This document shows positions 22,082 to 30,583 of a stretch of DNA of 64,000 nucleotides, piece by piece. Numbering within the stretch: position 1 is the stretch's first letter; each line of letters begins with the position of its first letter. The notes below the pieces were generated by a model. The model ran no database searches. It worked only from the letters and a program-made list of their open reading frames with translations, and was not told the origin of the DNA. Where the stretch lies: contig NZ_JADQDB010000006.1 in assembly GCF_015694405.1 (NCBI RefSeq), forward strand, positions 62,001 to 126,000, in the 5' to 3' direction. Position numbers and translations under genes: made by a program. The DNA comes from Pelagibacterium limicola. GTDB taxonomy: Bacteria > Pseudomonadota > Alphaproteobacteria > Rhizobiales > Devosiaceae.

Positions 22082-23881
22082 CTAATAAACGCGCGCCTTG
22101 GGCGCGATTTTTTGCAGATCGATGCCATCGGTCAGCGGATCGACATGCACAGGTCGGTAGTCGAGCGTCACCCTGCCGGCCTCATCGACCCACGATAGCG
22201 TATGCTTGCGCCAATTGGCGTCGTCGCGTTCGGTGAAATCCTCGCGCGCATGTGCCCCGCGGCTCTCCTTGCGCGCCTCGGCCGAATAGACCGTGGTGAT
22301 CGCGTTGACCATCAGGTTCTCGAGCTCGAGCGTTTCCACAAGATCGGAATTCCAGATCATCGAACGGTCGGTCACCTTGATGTCGGCCATCTCCGCCCAG
22401 ATCTCGGACACCCTGCGGCAACCCGTCTCGAGCGTTTCTTGGGTACGGAACACCGCAGCGTCTTCCTGCATGGCGCGCTGCATCTTGTCCCTGAGCTGGG
22501 CCGTCGGCGTTCCGCCATTGGCGTGCCGAAGCCGGTCGAAACGGCCGAGAATTTTTTCCTCCACCGCCGTGTTCACGTCGGGGATCGCCGCATTGCGATC
22601 GATGATTTCGCCGGCACGGATCGCTGCAGCACGCCCGAAGACCACCAGATCGATAAGCGAGTTCGAGCCCAGACGATTGGCGCCGTGCACGGAGGCACAG
22701 GCCGCCTCGCCCACCGCCATCAGTCCTGGCACTGTCGCATCCGGGCCGCCACGGCGGGTATCGATCGCCTCGCCCCAATAGGTCGTCGGGATACCGCCCA
22801 TATTGTAGTGGACCGTCGGGATCACCGGGATCGGCGCGCGGGTGAGATCGACCCCGGCAAAAATCTTTGCCGATTCCGAGATCCCCGGCAGCCGCTCGTG
22901 CAGCACCGCGGGATCAAGGTGGTCGAGGTGGAGGAAGATGTGGTCCTTTTTCGGTCCCACGCCCCGCCCCTCGCGGATTTCCATCGTCATGCAGCGCGAA
23001 ACGACGTCCCGGCTCGCAAGATCCTTGGCATTGGGCGCATAACGCTCCATGAAGCGCTCGCCTTCGGAATTGACGAGATACCCGCCTTCCCCGCGCGCGC
23101 CCTCGGTGATGAGGCATCCCGAGCCGTAAATGCCCGTAGGGTGGAATTGGACGAACTCCATGTCCTGGAGCGGAAGCCCGGCGCGCGCCACCATGCCGTT
23201 GCCGTCGCCGGTGCAGGTATGGGCCGAGGTCGCCGAAAAATAGGCGCGCCCGTACCCGCCGGTTGCCAGCACCACCATCTTGGCGCGGAACCGGTGCAGC
23301 GTGCCGTCGTCGAGCTTCCAGGCGATGACCCCTTGGCAGGCGCCATCCGCGCTCATCAGCAGATCGAGGGCGAAATATTCGACGAAGAACTCGGCATTGT
23401 TTCTGAGCGACTGGCCATAAAGCGTATGGAGGATCGCATGGCCGGTGCGGTCGGCCGCCGCGCAGGTGCGCTGTACGGGGGGGCCGTCGCCATAATTTTG
23501 CATATGGCCCCCGAACGGGCGCTGGTAGATCTTGCCCTCTTCGGTGCGCGAGAACGGTACGCCGTAATGTTCGAGCTCGTAGACCGCCTGCGGCGCCTCG
23601 CGCGCGAGATATTCCATCGCATCGTTGTCGCCCAGCCAGTCCGACCCTTTGACGGTATCGTACATGTGCCACTGCCAGCTATCGGGGCCCATGTTCGAGA
23701 GCGATGCGGCAATCCCGCCCTGCGCGGCGACCGTATGCGAGCGCGTGGGAAACACCTTGGTCACGCACGCGGTCTTGAACCCCTGCTCGGCCATGCCGAG
23801 GGTCGCGCGCAAACCTGCGCCGCCTGCGCCGACCACAACGACATCATAGGCGTGGTCAACGATGGTATAAGCCGAAGCCAT
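22082..23881 (-). CDS. sdhA: Succinate dehydrogenase flavoprotein subunit
   Basis: This 599-residue subunit oxidises succinate to fumarate. It has the N-terminal FAD motif [12 protein letters not shown], the covalently flavinylated histidine H49 in [10 protein letters not shown], and active-site segments HPTGIYGSG and [17 protein letters not shown]. Length is normal. It lies 5 bases after sdhD. Flavination would be assisted by the sdhAF4 homologue encoded at 44,110. Confidence 0.98.
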   Translation of the reverse strand: MASAYTIVDHAYDVVVVGAGGAGLRATLGMAEQGFKTACVTKVFPTRSHTVAAQGGIAASLSNMGPDSWQWHMYDTVKGSDWLGDNDAMEYLAREAPQAVYELEHYGVPFSRTEEGKIYQRPFGGHMQNYGDGPPVQRTCAAADRTGHAILHTLYGQSLRNNAEFFVEYFALDLLMSADGACQGVIAWKLDDGTLHRFRAKMVVLATGGYGRAYFSATSAHTCTGDGNGMVARAGLPLQDMEFVQFHPTGIYGSGCLITEGARGEGGYLVNSEGERFMERYAPNAKDLASRDVVSRCMTMEIREGRGVGPKKDHIFLHLDHLDPAVLHERLPGISESAKIFAGVDLTRAPIPVIPTVHYNMGGIPTTYWGEAIDTRRGGPDATVPGLMAVGEAACASVHGANRLGSNSLIDLVVFGRAAAIRAGEIIDRNAAIPDVNTAVEEKILGRFDRLRHANGGTPTAQLRDKMQRAMQEDAAVFRTQETLETGCRRVSEIWAEMADIKVTDRSMIWNSDLVETLELENLMVNAITTVYSAEARKESRGAHAREDFTERDDANWRKHTLSWVDEAGRVTLDYRPVHVDPLTDGIDLQKIAPKARVY

Positions 23882-23886
23882 ATGTT

Positions 23887-24234
23887 CTAGCCTCCGAACG
23901 CGAGGACGAGCACCGCGATGACGGCAACGGCGCCGATGGCGATGGTGAAGACGGTATTGGCGAGCTTTGCGAGATTATGCAGCGCCGGCGCGTGGACATA
24001 GTCCTCGATGATCTCGTTCATCCCGATTCGCATATGCGTGAGTGCCGATCCGATGAGAACCAGTGCCAGGATATAGACGATGGGGTTCGAGAACGTCGCG
24101 ACCATCTGCGCCCTGTTCGCGCCCTGGAGCGAGACGATCAGCCAGATGAAGAACCCGATGAGGGGAATGTTGAGCGCGCCCGTTATGCGTTGACGGATAA
24201 AGGTCGCCGTACCCTTGTTGCCCGAATGTGCCAT
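23887..24234 (-). CDS. sdhD: Succinate dehydrogenase membrane anchor SdhD
   Basis: This 115-residue hydrophobic protein has three transmembrane helices. The second contains [19 protein letters not shown], with the heme-ligand histidine and the conserved D-Y pair near the quinone site. It anchors SdhAB with SdhC. It is 12 bases after sdhC and 5 before sdhA. Confidence 0.93.
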   Translation of the reverse strand: MAHSGNKGTATFIRQRITGALNIPLIGFFIWLIVSLQGANRAQMVATFSNPIVYILALVLIGSALTHMRIGMNEIIEDYVHAPALHNLAKLANTVFTIAIGAVAVIAVLVLAFGG

Positions 24235-24246
24235 CCGCGTGCTCCC

Positions 24247-24630
24247 CTAGAACCAGATGAAGACGGACCAGACGATGAGTGTCATCGAAACCGAAAAGAC
24301 GATGGTCGCGATAGAGATCGCATCGCGTGGCCCCGCCTCGAACCCGTGTCCCGTGTCCCAGACGAAATGCTTGATGCCCCCGGCCATGTGGTGGAACAGC
24401 GTCAGCGTATAGAGAAAGAGCACCACCTGGAGAAGCGGGTGCGCGAAAAACGCGTTGACCGTCGCGAGTGGCTCGTCGCCTAGGGCCGCCGCCCCGAGCC
24501 ACAGTACAAACAGCAGCGTTCCAACGTAAAGGCCGACCCCCAGAATACGGTGCAGGATCGACAACGTCATGGTGAGGGTGAAGCGCCAGATCGAAAGATG
24601 CGGCGAGGTCGGTCGGAAGATTTGGGCCAT
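24247..24630 (-). CDS. sdhC: Succinate dehydrogenase cytochrome b556 subunit SdhC
   Basis: This 127-residue membrane anchor has three helices, the N-terminal signature RPTSPHLSIWRFTLTMTLSI with HRILG (quinone-site Ser and His), and the heme-binding HHMAGGIKHFVWD. It is the first gene of sdhCDAB; the 238-base region upstream, shared with nudK, contains the promoter. Confidence 0.95.
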   Translation of the reverse strand: MAQIFRPTSPHLSIWRFTLTMTLSILHRILGVGLYVGTLLFVLWLGAAALGDEPLATVNAFFAHPLLQVVLFLYTLTLFHHMAGGIKHFVWDTGHGFEAGPRDAISIATIVFSVSMTLIVWSVFIWF

Positions 24631-24840
24631 TTTTGCCTCTGTGCCTCCGTGCCCCCCGGATCGAGGGCGAGGTTCGGTTTATCCTTCTCTAATCGCGCTT
24701 TCCCCATTCGTCAAAGGGCGCAGCCTAGACATTTTGTCTGAGGCAGCCCCAAGTAAAATATTGAGTTTCCTTATCATATTTAATTTCCCTCTGGTCTCTT
24801 TAGCCCAAACCGCAGCAAGGACTAAGAAAAGTCAGCTTGG

Positions 24841-24857
24841 TTTACCTATAACGTAAA
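24841..24857. promoter_or_regulatory. TTTAC-7-GTAAA inverted repeat before nudK
   Basis: TTTAC and GTAAA face each other across seven bases, 11 bases before the nudK ATG. It could be a repressor site in the nudK/sdhC divergent region. It is a short repeat, so the call is weak. Confidence 0.3.
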
Positions 24858-24868
24858 GCAGTGCCATA

Positions 24869-25450
24869 ATGGTTCGAATCCCTGCGATTCTTTCAATGAA
24901 AATTCTTTTCCAGGGCTGGAACACCCTCAGCCGGTACGAAATCGCGTTGCCCGGCCCGGAAGGCACGCTTGACCCGCACGGTCGCGAAGTCGCCGATCAC
25001 GGACACGCCGCCGTTGTCCTGCTGATCGACAGGGAGAAAAAACGTATCACACTGGTACGTCAGTTCCGCCTGCCCGCCCATCTCAATGGTGACGACGGCT
25101 TCCTGCTCGAAGCCTGCGCCGGCCTTCTCGATGGCGACGACCCGGAGACCTGTGCGAAACGCGAGGCGATCGAAGAGACCGGTATTGCACTCCACACGCT
25201 GATCCCCGTCTTCGACATCTATGCCAGCCCCGGTTCACTGACCGAAAAGAGCCATTGCTTCATCGGACTTTACAACGAGACGGACCGGATCGGCGCGGGC
25301 GGCGGACTCGCGCATGAAGGCGAGGAGATAGAGATCGTCGAAGTCCCCTTCGCCGATGCCCTGAACTTGATTCGCTCCGGCAGCATCGTGGACGCCAAGA
25401 CGGTCGCCCTCATTCAGCACGCGCTTATTGAAGGATTTTTAGATGGCTAG
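24869..25450 (+). CDS. nudK: NUDIX hydrolase, GDP-mannose pyrophosphatase-like (NudK)
   Basis: This 193-residue Nudix enzyme matches the NudK subgroup: RLPAHLNGDDGFLLEACAGL, then the Nudix helix KREAIEETGI, followed by the characteristic ASPGSLTEKSHCFIGLY and a Gly-rich AGGGLAHEGEEIEIVEVPF. NudK-type enzymes hydrolyse GDP-mannose and related nucleotide sugars. The start is either ATG 24869 or ATG 24896 (MKILFQGWNTLSRYEI); the latter is nearer the usual family start. Neither has a strong ribosome site. Confidence 0.85.
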   Translation: MVRIPAILSMKILFQGWNTLSRYEIALPGPEGTLDPHGREVADHGHAAVVLLIDREKKRITLVRQFRLPAHLNGDDGFLLEACAGLLDGDDPETCAKREAIEETGIALHTLIPVFDIYASPGSLTEKSHCFIGLYNETDRIGAGGGLAHEGEEIEIVEVPFADALNLIRSGSIVDAKTVALIQHALIEGFLDG

Positions 25451-25471
25451 AGGGGTGGCGCAGCGCGCTCC

Positions 25472-25912
25472 CTATACCTCCCCACGGTCGTAGGCGAAAA
25501 CCCGCGCCAAACCTCTCGCCGCACCGCCCAACACGTCCCACTCGGCTTCGCTGAAATCGACAAGCACCTCGGCCAGGGCGGCTTCCCGCGCCCTACACGC
25601 AATCTCGACTGCGCGCCGCCCTCGCTCCGTCGCCCGAAGGTGCACCGTCCGCCTGTCCGCCGCATAGACCTCCCGCTCCACAAGCCCTGATCTGACGAGC
25701 GTTTCGATGATCCGTGATGCCGTTGGCACGCTGATTCGCTCCCGAGCTGCCAACCCGGACAGTGTTGAAACACTGGTATAAATCAACAGCCCAAGTGCGG
25801 AGAGCTGGGCCGCGCTGCACCCTGTCGCCCGGTCGGCAGTCTGGAGCGCGCGGTCGAGTGGCAACACCACCCGGTGCAATAGTTGCAGGGTCCGCCCCCT
25901 GTCATAGTGCAT
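25472..25912 (-). CDS. MarR-family transcriptional regulator
   Basis: This 146-residue winged-helix protein has the MarR layout: a helix pair, a recognition region LAARERISVPTASRIIETLV, and a wing with the conserved D-R-R (AADRRTVHLRATERG). It is divergent from the VOC gene, with a palindrome in the 76-base spacer, so it likely represses the VOC/YdeI operon and itself. The ligand is unknown. Confidence 0.88.
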   Translation of the reverse strand: MHYDRGRTLQLLHRVVLPLDRALQTADRATGCSAAQLSALGLLIYTSVSTLSGLAARERISVPTASRIIETLVRSGLVEREVYAADRRTVHLRATERGRRAVEIACRAREAALAEVLVDFSEAEWDVLGGAARGLARVFAYDRGEV

Positions 25913-25926
25913 CCCGATTTTTCCTT

Positions 25927-25947
25927 TAGCATTGCTAATTATTGCTA
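25927..25947. promoter_or_regulatory. MarR-type operator
   Basis: TAGCA-T-TGCTA (25927-25937) is a perfect palindrome, and ATTGCTA recurs ten bases on (25931-25937 and 25941-25947), i.e. one helical turn apart. It lies between marR and the VOC gene, a normal place for a MarR dimer to act on both. Confidence 0.6.
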
Positions 25948-25988
25948 GAGCTTATAGTATGGCTCCGCTCATAACAAGGGAGGACGAA

Positions 25989-26402
25989 ATGCAGCACCAT
26001 CGCGGCCGGTTGATCGATCATCTCCACCTGCGCGTCGCCGATCTGGAAAAAAGCCGTGCCTTCTACCGCGCAGTCCTTGAAGCTCTGGGACGCGACATCA
26101 CCTACGAGACCGAGCATTTCTTTGCCGCCGACGAACTGCTCGTGGATGCCGCTGCCGACTACTCCTCCCGTTGCCACCTTGCCTTCCAGGCGCCGGATCG
26201 CGAGACCGTCGCCCGCTTCCATGAAGTAGGCCTTGCCAATGGCGGGACAGACAATGGAGCACCCGGCGAGCGGGCGTATCACCCGGGCTATTACGCCGCC
26301 TATTTCCTCGATCCCGATGGCAACAATCTCGAAGCGGTGTGGCACGGCCCGGCAACCCGTAGCGCCGGCAGCATCGTCATTACGCCCGAAGGAGAGACCT
26401 GA
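25989..26402 (+). CDS. VOC-family (glyoxalase/dioxygenase-like) protein
   Basis: This 137-residue vicinal-oxygen-chelate protein begins LIDHLHLRVADLEKSRAFYR, with a metal-ligand histidine in the first strand, and ends with YYAAYFLDPDGNNLEAVWHG, the classic second metal-ligand segment (Glu). It may be a lyase, a dioxygenase or a resistance protein. The ATG at 25989 has the ribosome site AGGGAGG; earlier in-frame ATGs lie in the operator region. It is adjacent to a downstream YdeI-type gene in one operon. Confidence 0.85.
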   Translation: MQHHRGRLIDHLHLRVADLEKSRAFYRAVLEALGRDITYETEHFFAADELLVDAAADYSSRCHLAFQAPDRETVARFHEVGLANGGTDNGAPGERAYHPGYYAAYFLDPDGNNLEAVWHGPATRSAGSIVITPEGET

Positions 26403-26403
26403 A

Positions 26404-26643
26404 ATGGCGCTCACCCGCGCGACAAACCCCATGCCGTCCGATATCGCCGCTCTGCTCGATAAACGCGGGCTGCGCACGGCCTATGACGCCCGGCCAGCCT
26501 ATCAGCGCAACGATTATTTAGGCTGGATCGGCGGCGCAAAACGCCCCGAGACGCGCCGAAAGCGCCTCGACCAGATGCTCGATGAACTCGAACGCGGCGG
26601 GGTCTATATGAATATGGTTTGGCGCGGAGGCTCTGGGTCCTAG
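26404..26643 (+). CDS. Short YdeI/OmpD-associated-family protein
   Basis: This 79-residue protein ends with YLGWIGGAKRPETRRKRLDQ and MLDELERGGVYMNM, the C-terminal signature of the YdeI/OmpD-associated family (helical, DNA- or envelope-stress-linked). It is much shorter than typical YdeI and keeps only this module. The ATG starts one base after the VOC stop, so it is coupled to it; its 3' end overlaps the convergent DUF1737 gene by four bases. Confidence 0.7.
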   Translation: MALTRATNPMPSDIAALLDKRGLRTAYDARPAYQRNDYLGWIGGAKRPETRRKRLDQMLDELERGGVYMNMVWRGGSGS

Positions 26644-26849
26644 ACGTACTCGGTGAGTTTCTTGTCCGGATCGTAGATCTGCTCGGAGACCTCTTTGGTC
26701 ACCGCCTGCCCGCAGCGCATTTTCCCAGCAATCGGGTCGAAAACATAGTGCGGTTCGCCATAGAGCAGCCAGCCTTCGGATAGCGCCTTGGTCACCTTGT
26801 GGCAAAACGCCGAGTCATCATCGCCCGACAGGAACCTGTAGATCACCAT
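26640..26849 (-). CDS. DUF1737-domain small protein
   Basis: This 69-residue protein reads MVIYRFLSGDDDSAFCHKVT and continues ALSEGWLLYGEP and CGQAVTKEV, which is the DUF1737 pattern: a small alpha-beta fold of unknown role. It is divergent from the carbonic anhydrase gene and convergent with the YdeI-type gene, overlapping it by four bases. Confidence 0.8.
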   Translation of the reverse strand: MVIYRFLSGDDDSAFCHKVTKALSEGWLLYGEPHYVFDPIAGKMRCGQAVTKEVSEQIYDPDKKLTEYV

Positions 26850-26937
26850 CGATAGGGCCTCCGGATGTCAAATAGATTGATATTGCCTCTCTATACCGCT
26901 AATCGCTCCGGGCGGCTCGGAAAAACGGCGAGGCGAA

Positions 26938-27582
26938 ATGGCCCAACAGTTCCCTCAATTCCTTCTCGATGGCTACAAGAGTTTCATGTCCGGCCGCTAT
27001 GCCGGAGAAAGGGATCGCTATAGGGCGCTTGCCCAGAACGGGCAGAAACCCACCACCCTCATGATCGCGTGCTGCGATTCCCGCGCCGCGCCGGAAACGA
27101 TTTTCGATTGCGGTCCCGGCCAGCTCTTTGTGCTGCGCAACGTCGCCAATCTCGTGCCGCCCTTCGGGCCCGATGGAACCTACCACGCGACCTCCGCCGC
27201 CATCGAATATGCCGTCGTGCATTTGAAGGTTGCCCATATCGTCGTCATGGGACACGGGCGGTGCGGGGGCATAGAGGCCGCGCTCGCCACTGCCGCCGGC
27301 AAGGCCCCCGAGGGCGACTTCATCGGCAAATGGCTCTCGATGGTCAAGCCGGTCGCCGCCAAGGTCGAGGCCAATGATCTGCTGACCCCCTCCGAGCGTC
27401 AGACGGCGCTCGAACGCATCGCCATCCGTCAGTCGCTTGGCAATCTCTCGAGCTTCCCTTCTATCCGCTCCCGCGTCGAAGCTGGCGAAATCTCGCTCTA
27501 CGGCGCCTGGTTCGACATATCGACCGGCGAGCTATGGGTCATGAACGGGGAAAGCGGCGACTTCACGCGACCTGACATCTAG
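26938..27582 (+). CDS. Beta-class carbonic anhydrase
   Basis: This 214-residue enzyme interconverts CO2 and bicarbonate. Zinc ligands are C46 (CCDSRAAPE, with catalytic D47-R49), H106 and C109 (MGHGRCGG). Length is standard. It supplies bicarbonate for carboxylases. It has its own promoter region, divergent from the DUF1737 gene. An SbtA-type bicarbonate transporter is encoded at 37,155, so the two may serve one purpose. Confidence 0.95.
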   Translation: MAQQFPQFLLDGYKSFMSGRYAGERDRYRALAQNGQKPTTLMIACCDSRAAPETIFDCGPGQLFVLRNVANLVPPFGPDGTYHATSAAIEYAVVHLKVAHIVVMGHGRCGGIEAALATAAGKAPEGDFIGKWLSMVKPVAAKVEANDLLTPSERQTALERIAIRQSLGNLSSFPSIRSRVEAGEISLYGAWFDISTGELWVMNGESGDFTRPDI

Positions 27583-27634
27583 GCAGAAGGGCTCGAATAA
27601 GGCTCAAAGTTGCTACACGGGACGCGGTCTCGCG

Positions 27635-28519
27635 CTAAGCTCCGGGCTGGAGCGGCGCCTGTTTCGGGCGGATCTTGAGTACCGTCAGCGCCAATCCGAT
27701 CAGCACCAGCACGCCACCCGCCACATCGGCGGGATGGATCGGCTCGCCGAGGACCAGGACGCCCGATGCGATCCCCGTAATCGGCACAAGGAGCGTGAAG
27801 GGCGCAACCGTCGCCGCCGAATGGCGCGACAACAGCCCCGACCACATCGCAAACCCGAAAAGCGTCGTCGGATAGGCAAGAAAGGCAATCAGCCCGATAA
27901 CCGTCAGGCTGGGCGGGAAGACATTGACCAGAACACCCGGCCCGCCTTCAAAAAGAAAGGAAAGGGCAAACAGCGGCACGCAACCGATGGCGTTGCCCCA
28001 CACCGTAAAGGGCACCATGGGGATCGATCCCGCTTTCTTGGAAACGACATTAGCCACCGCCCATGAAAGCGCGGCCAGCATCAGCACCCCCAGCGGGATG
28101 AGCCCCGCCCCCTGCCAGTGACCCGCCGCAATCACCCCGATCCCTGAAATGGCCACCGCCGCGCCGACGATCTGGAGCTTGCGTGGCACTTCGCCGAGCA
28201 CGAAGAACGCCAGCGCTATCGTGAACATGGCCTGCATCTGCAACGCAAGCGAGGCGAGCGAGGCCGGCATACCGAGCGCTATCGAGGTGTTGAGGAACGC
28301 ATAGAGAGCGCATCCCATCGAAAGCCCGTAACCGACGACCAGCGTCCAGGGCGCCTTGGGGCGCGGGATAAAGAAGATGACCGGCACGGCAGCGAAAAAG
28401 AACCGCAGGGCTGCTGCCAGAAGCGGCGGCAACTCGGTAACCGAGAGCTTGATGACGGTGAAATTGACGCCCCAGATCGAAACGACGGCAAGGGCGATGA
28501 GCACATCGCGAAGGGGCAT
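27635..28519 (-). CDS. EamA/DMT-family exporter
   Basis: This 294-residue membrane protein has ten hydrophobic helices in two EamA repeats (MPLRDVLIALAVVSIWGVNF at the start; VLVLGEPIHPADVAGGVLVLI near the end). It is similar to O-acetylserine/cysteine exporters such as EamA, but the substrate is not determinable. The ATG at 28519 is chosen over an ATG at 28582 that adds a basic, non-membrane extension. It is convergent with the carbonic anhydrase gene. Confidence 0.88.
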   Translation of the reverse strand: MPLRDVLIALAVVSIWGVNFTVIKLSVTELPPLLAAALRFFFAAVPVIFFIPRPKAPWTLVVGYGLSMGCALYAFLNTSIALGMPASLASLALQMQAMFTIALAFFVLGEVPRKLQIVGAAVAISGIGVIAAGHWQGAGLIPLGVLMLAALSWAVANVVSKKAGSIPMVPFTVWGNAIGCVPLFALSFLFEGGPGVLVNVFPPSLTVIGLIAFLAYPTTLFGFAMWSGLLSRHSAATVAPFTLLVPITGIASGVLVLGEPIHPADVAGGVLVLIGLALTVLKIRPKQAPLQPGA

Positions 28520-28589
28520 GAAACCGGGGAAGCGTTGAAAGAGACGATTTGACGTTTCTATCGCCTTCCGACAGAAAGGCAAAGAACCC

Positions 28590-28611
28590 GCCTGCCGGTT
28601 TTCCGGCAGGC
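28590..28611 (-). terminator. Hairpin terminator after the asd-yciI operon
   Basis: Arms GCCTGCCGG (28590-28598) and CCGGCAGGC (28603-28611) pair perfectly around TTTT. On the minus strand the stem is followed by GGGTTCTTTGCCTTTC, a weak U-rich tail, 12 bases after the YciI stop. Confidence 0.65.
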
Positions 28612-28623
28612 AGGGGAATTATG

Positions 28624-28932
28624 TCACGCGGTTGGGGCGATCGCTACATCCTCAAAACCCGGAGCCGTGCCCCAGGCATAGACCCGCACCAAGGCCCGCA
28701 GGCCTTCGCGGTGGAAGGGATCTTCGCGGATGATCGCTTCCACCTCTTCGCGAGTATCGGCTTCGAACACCCATAGCCCGCCCACGGGCTTGCCATCCGG
28801 CGCCGGACGCATTGCGCCGGCCAGAACGATCTTGCCCTTGTTGGCCCTGAGAAAAGCCTGGTGGGCATCGGTGAACCGGGCGCGGATATCCGCACCATCG
28901 GTCTTGTCCTCGAACAACGCCACCCAGCGCAT
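28624..28932 (-). CDS. YciI-family protein
   Basis: This 102-residue ferredoxin-like protein has the YciI pattern: MRWVALFEDKTD, AHQAFLRANKGKIVLAGAM, the conserved histidine in DPFHREGL and the late VRVYAWG. Family members are dehydrogenase/chlorohydrolase-like or of unknown role. The ATG overlaps the asd stop by one base (TGATG), so the gene is translated with asd. Confidence 0.85.
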   Translation of the reverse strand: MRWVALFEDKTDGADIRARFTDAHQAFLRANKGKIVLAGAMRPAPDGKPVGGLWVFEADTREEVEAIIREDPFHREGLRALVRVYAWGTAPGFEDVAIAPTA

Positions 28933-29975
28933 CACGCAGCCACCTTTTCGGAAACCAGCCCGCGTTCGATCAGCGCCTCGGCGATCTGGATGGTGTTGAG
29001 CGCGGCGCCTTTCCGCAGATTGTCCGAAACGACCCACATCGAAAGCCCGTTCTCGACCGTAGCATCCTCCCGGATGCGCGAAACATAGGTAGCATCCTCG
29101 CCCTTGGCCTCGACCGGCGTGATGTAGCCACCCGGTTCGCGCTTGTCGATAACGATCACTCCGGGTGCCTCGCGCAGCGCATCGCGCGCCTCGTCGGGTG
29201 TGATCGGCTGGGCGAATTCGAGATTGACCGCTTCCGAATGCCCCACGAACACCGGCACGCGCACCGCCGTGCAGGTCACCTTGATCTTGGGATCGAGAAT
29301 CTTCTTGGTCTCGGCCAGGACCTTCCACTCTTCCTTTGTGTAGCCGTCCTCCATGAACACATCGATATGGGGGATGACGTTGAAGGCAATCTGCTTTGAG
29401 AACTTCCTGGCCTCGGGTGTATCGTTGACGAATATGCCCTTGGTCTGCGCCCAGAGCTCGTCCATCCCTTCCTTGCCGGCACCGGAAACCGACTGATAGG
29501 TCGAAACCACGACCCTCGTGATCGTCGCCAGATCGTGCAGCGGCTTCAAGGCGACGACGAGCTGAGCCGTCGAGCAGTTGGGGTTGGCGATAATGTTCTT
29601 GCGATCGTTCCTTGCCATATAGGCATCGAGCACCGCGCCATTTACCTCCGGCACGACCAGCGGCACGTCCTCGTGATAGCGCCAGGCCGAAGAATTATCG
29701 ATAACGATAGCGCCAGTCGCCCCAATCCTCGGTGCCCATTGCTTGGAGATATCGCCCCCAGCGCTCATCAGCACGAAATCGGTGCCGGCAAAATCGAAAT
29801 CATCGAGGTTGCGGCACTTCAGCACCTCGTCGCCAAAGCTCACCTCGCGCCCGACCGAGCGGGATGAGGCAAGCGGGACGAGTTCGGAAACCGGAAAATT
29901 GCGCTCGGCGAGAATGTCGAGCATTTCGCGCCCGACATTGCCTGTGGCGCCGACGACTGCAACCTTGAAACCCAT
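28932..29975 (-). CDS. asd: Aspartate-semialdehyde dehydrogenase
   Basis: This 347-residue NADPH enzyme converts aspartyl phosphate to aspartate semialdehyde for lysine, threonine, methionine and cell-wall diaminopimelate. It has VVGATGNVGREML (7-19) for NADP and catalytic C134 in NPNCSTAQLV, plus the substrate segment GYTKEEWKVLAETKKIL. Complete and typical in length. Leftward it overlaps the yciI-like gene. Confidence 0.97.
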   Translation of the reverse strand: MGFKVAVVGATGNVGREMLDILAERNFPVSELVPLASSRSVGREVSFGDEVLKCRNLDDFDFAGTDFVLMSAGGDISKQWAPRIGATGAIVIDNSSAWRYHEDVPLVVPEVNGAVLDAYMARNDRKNIIANPNCSTAQLVVALKPLHDLATITRVVVSTYQSVSGAGKEGMDELWAQTKGIFVNDTPEARKFSKQIAFNVIPHIDVFMEDGYTKEEWKVLAETKKILDPKIKVTCTAVRVPVFVGHSEAVNLEFAQPITPDEARDALREAPGVIVIDKREPGGYITPVEAKGEDATYVSRIREDATVENGLSMWVVSDNLRKGAALNTIQIAEALIERGLVSEKVAA

Positions 29976-30294
29976 TCGCTTGATCCTTTTTTACCACCTC
30001 CCGCGCCGGTTCGGCCACCGGCGGCCCAAGGGCCATTGCCGCCCTCCCCGCCGGGAGGAAGGCCCGGGGAGCGCGTCAGAAGGTTTTGGTGGTTTTTGCT
30101 GCGCGCGGCTTTACAGCCGATGCAGTTGCACCGGCAGGGCAAGTCGACTTCCAACGGATCCGCTGATCGGTCACTGGCGCACGCTCCAATATTGGAGCGT
30201 GTCATACGCCCTCTGGGAAAATAGTCAATTGCCAGTGGTCTGGGGCGGGCTTATTGGTGAGCCGATCTTGGCCGGAGGACGACAGGGGGCAGCG
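29976..30294. other. Intergenic region between asd and a small membrane-protein gene
   Basis: These 319 bases separate the leftward asd from a rightward TTG-started gene. No convincing coding sequence or RNA was seen. The notable item is a perfect palindrome at 30180-30201. A GC-rich run near 30003-30075 includes CCTCCCCGCCGGGAGG, probably a small hairpin. Confidence 0.6.
30180..30201. promoter_or_regulatory. 22-base perfect palindrome, likely operator
   Basis: CACGCTCCAAT is followed directly by its reverse complement ATTGGAGCGTG, with no loop. It lies 94 bases before the TTG start of the three-helix protein and 205 bases before asd. A palindrome of this length without a spacer suggests a dimeric repressor or activator site; the regulator is unknown. 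Confidence 0.55.
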
Positions 30295-30579
30295 TTGGAT
30301 CGTCGGGTTTGGAGCTACTGGTTCCTGGGGGTGTCGCTGGCATTGTTCTGTGCCGCGCTCTTTGTTTTCCCGTTTTTGCTGGAAGCACCCGAGCCAGACA
30401 CCGAACGGTTCACGCTAGCCCAGTCGTTTCTGGGCGGCACCACGCTCGCTGCCCTCGGGCTCGTGGTAACGGGCATAAAGTACTGGCACTACCTGCTCGA
30501 CGAGGGCTGGCTACCGACGGCATTGGCAGCATTCTTGCTGCTCTCGGCGCTCTTTTCAGGCATTCTTTATCTGGCGTGA
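30295..30579 (+). CDS. Small three-helix membrane protein, unknown function
   Basis: This 94-residue protein has three hydrophobic segments: WSYWFLGVSLALFCAALFVF, TLAALGLVVTG with a following YWHYLLDEGW, and LPTALAAFLLLSALFSGIL. No family was recognised. The start is inferred to be TTG at 30295 because AGGGGG stands six bases upstream and the chain then begins LDRRVWSYW; longer in-frame reading is possible. Its stop is 4 bases from the convergent PagL-like gene. Confidence 0.6.
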   Translation: MDRRVWSYWFLGVSLALFCAALFVFPFLLEAPEPDTERFTLAQSFLGGTTLAALGLVVTGIKYWHYLLDEGWLPTALAAFLLLSALFSGILYLA

Positions 30580-30583
30580 CGAC

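Noticed and set aside
22202-23890. A 562-codon open frame on the plus strand opposite sdhA
   Set aside because: It is a mirror of the high-GC codon pattern of sdhA, has no family sequence and no independent ribosome site. sdhA is certain.
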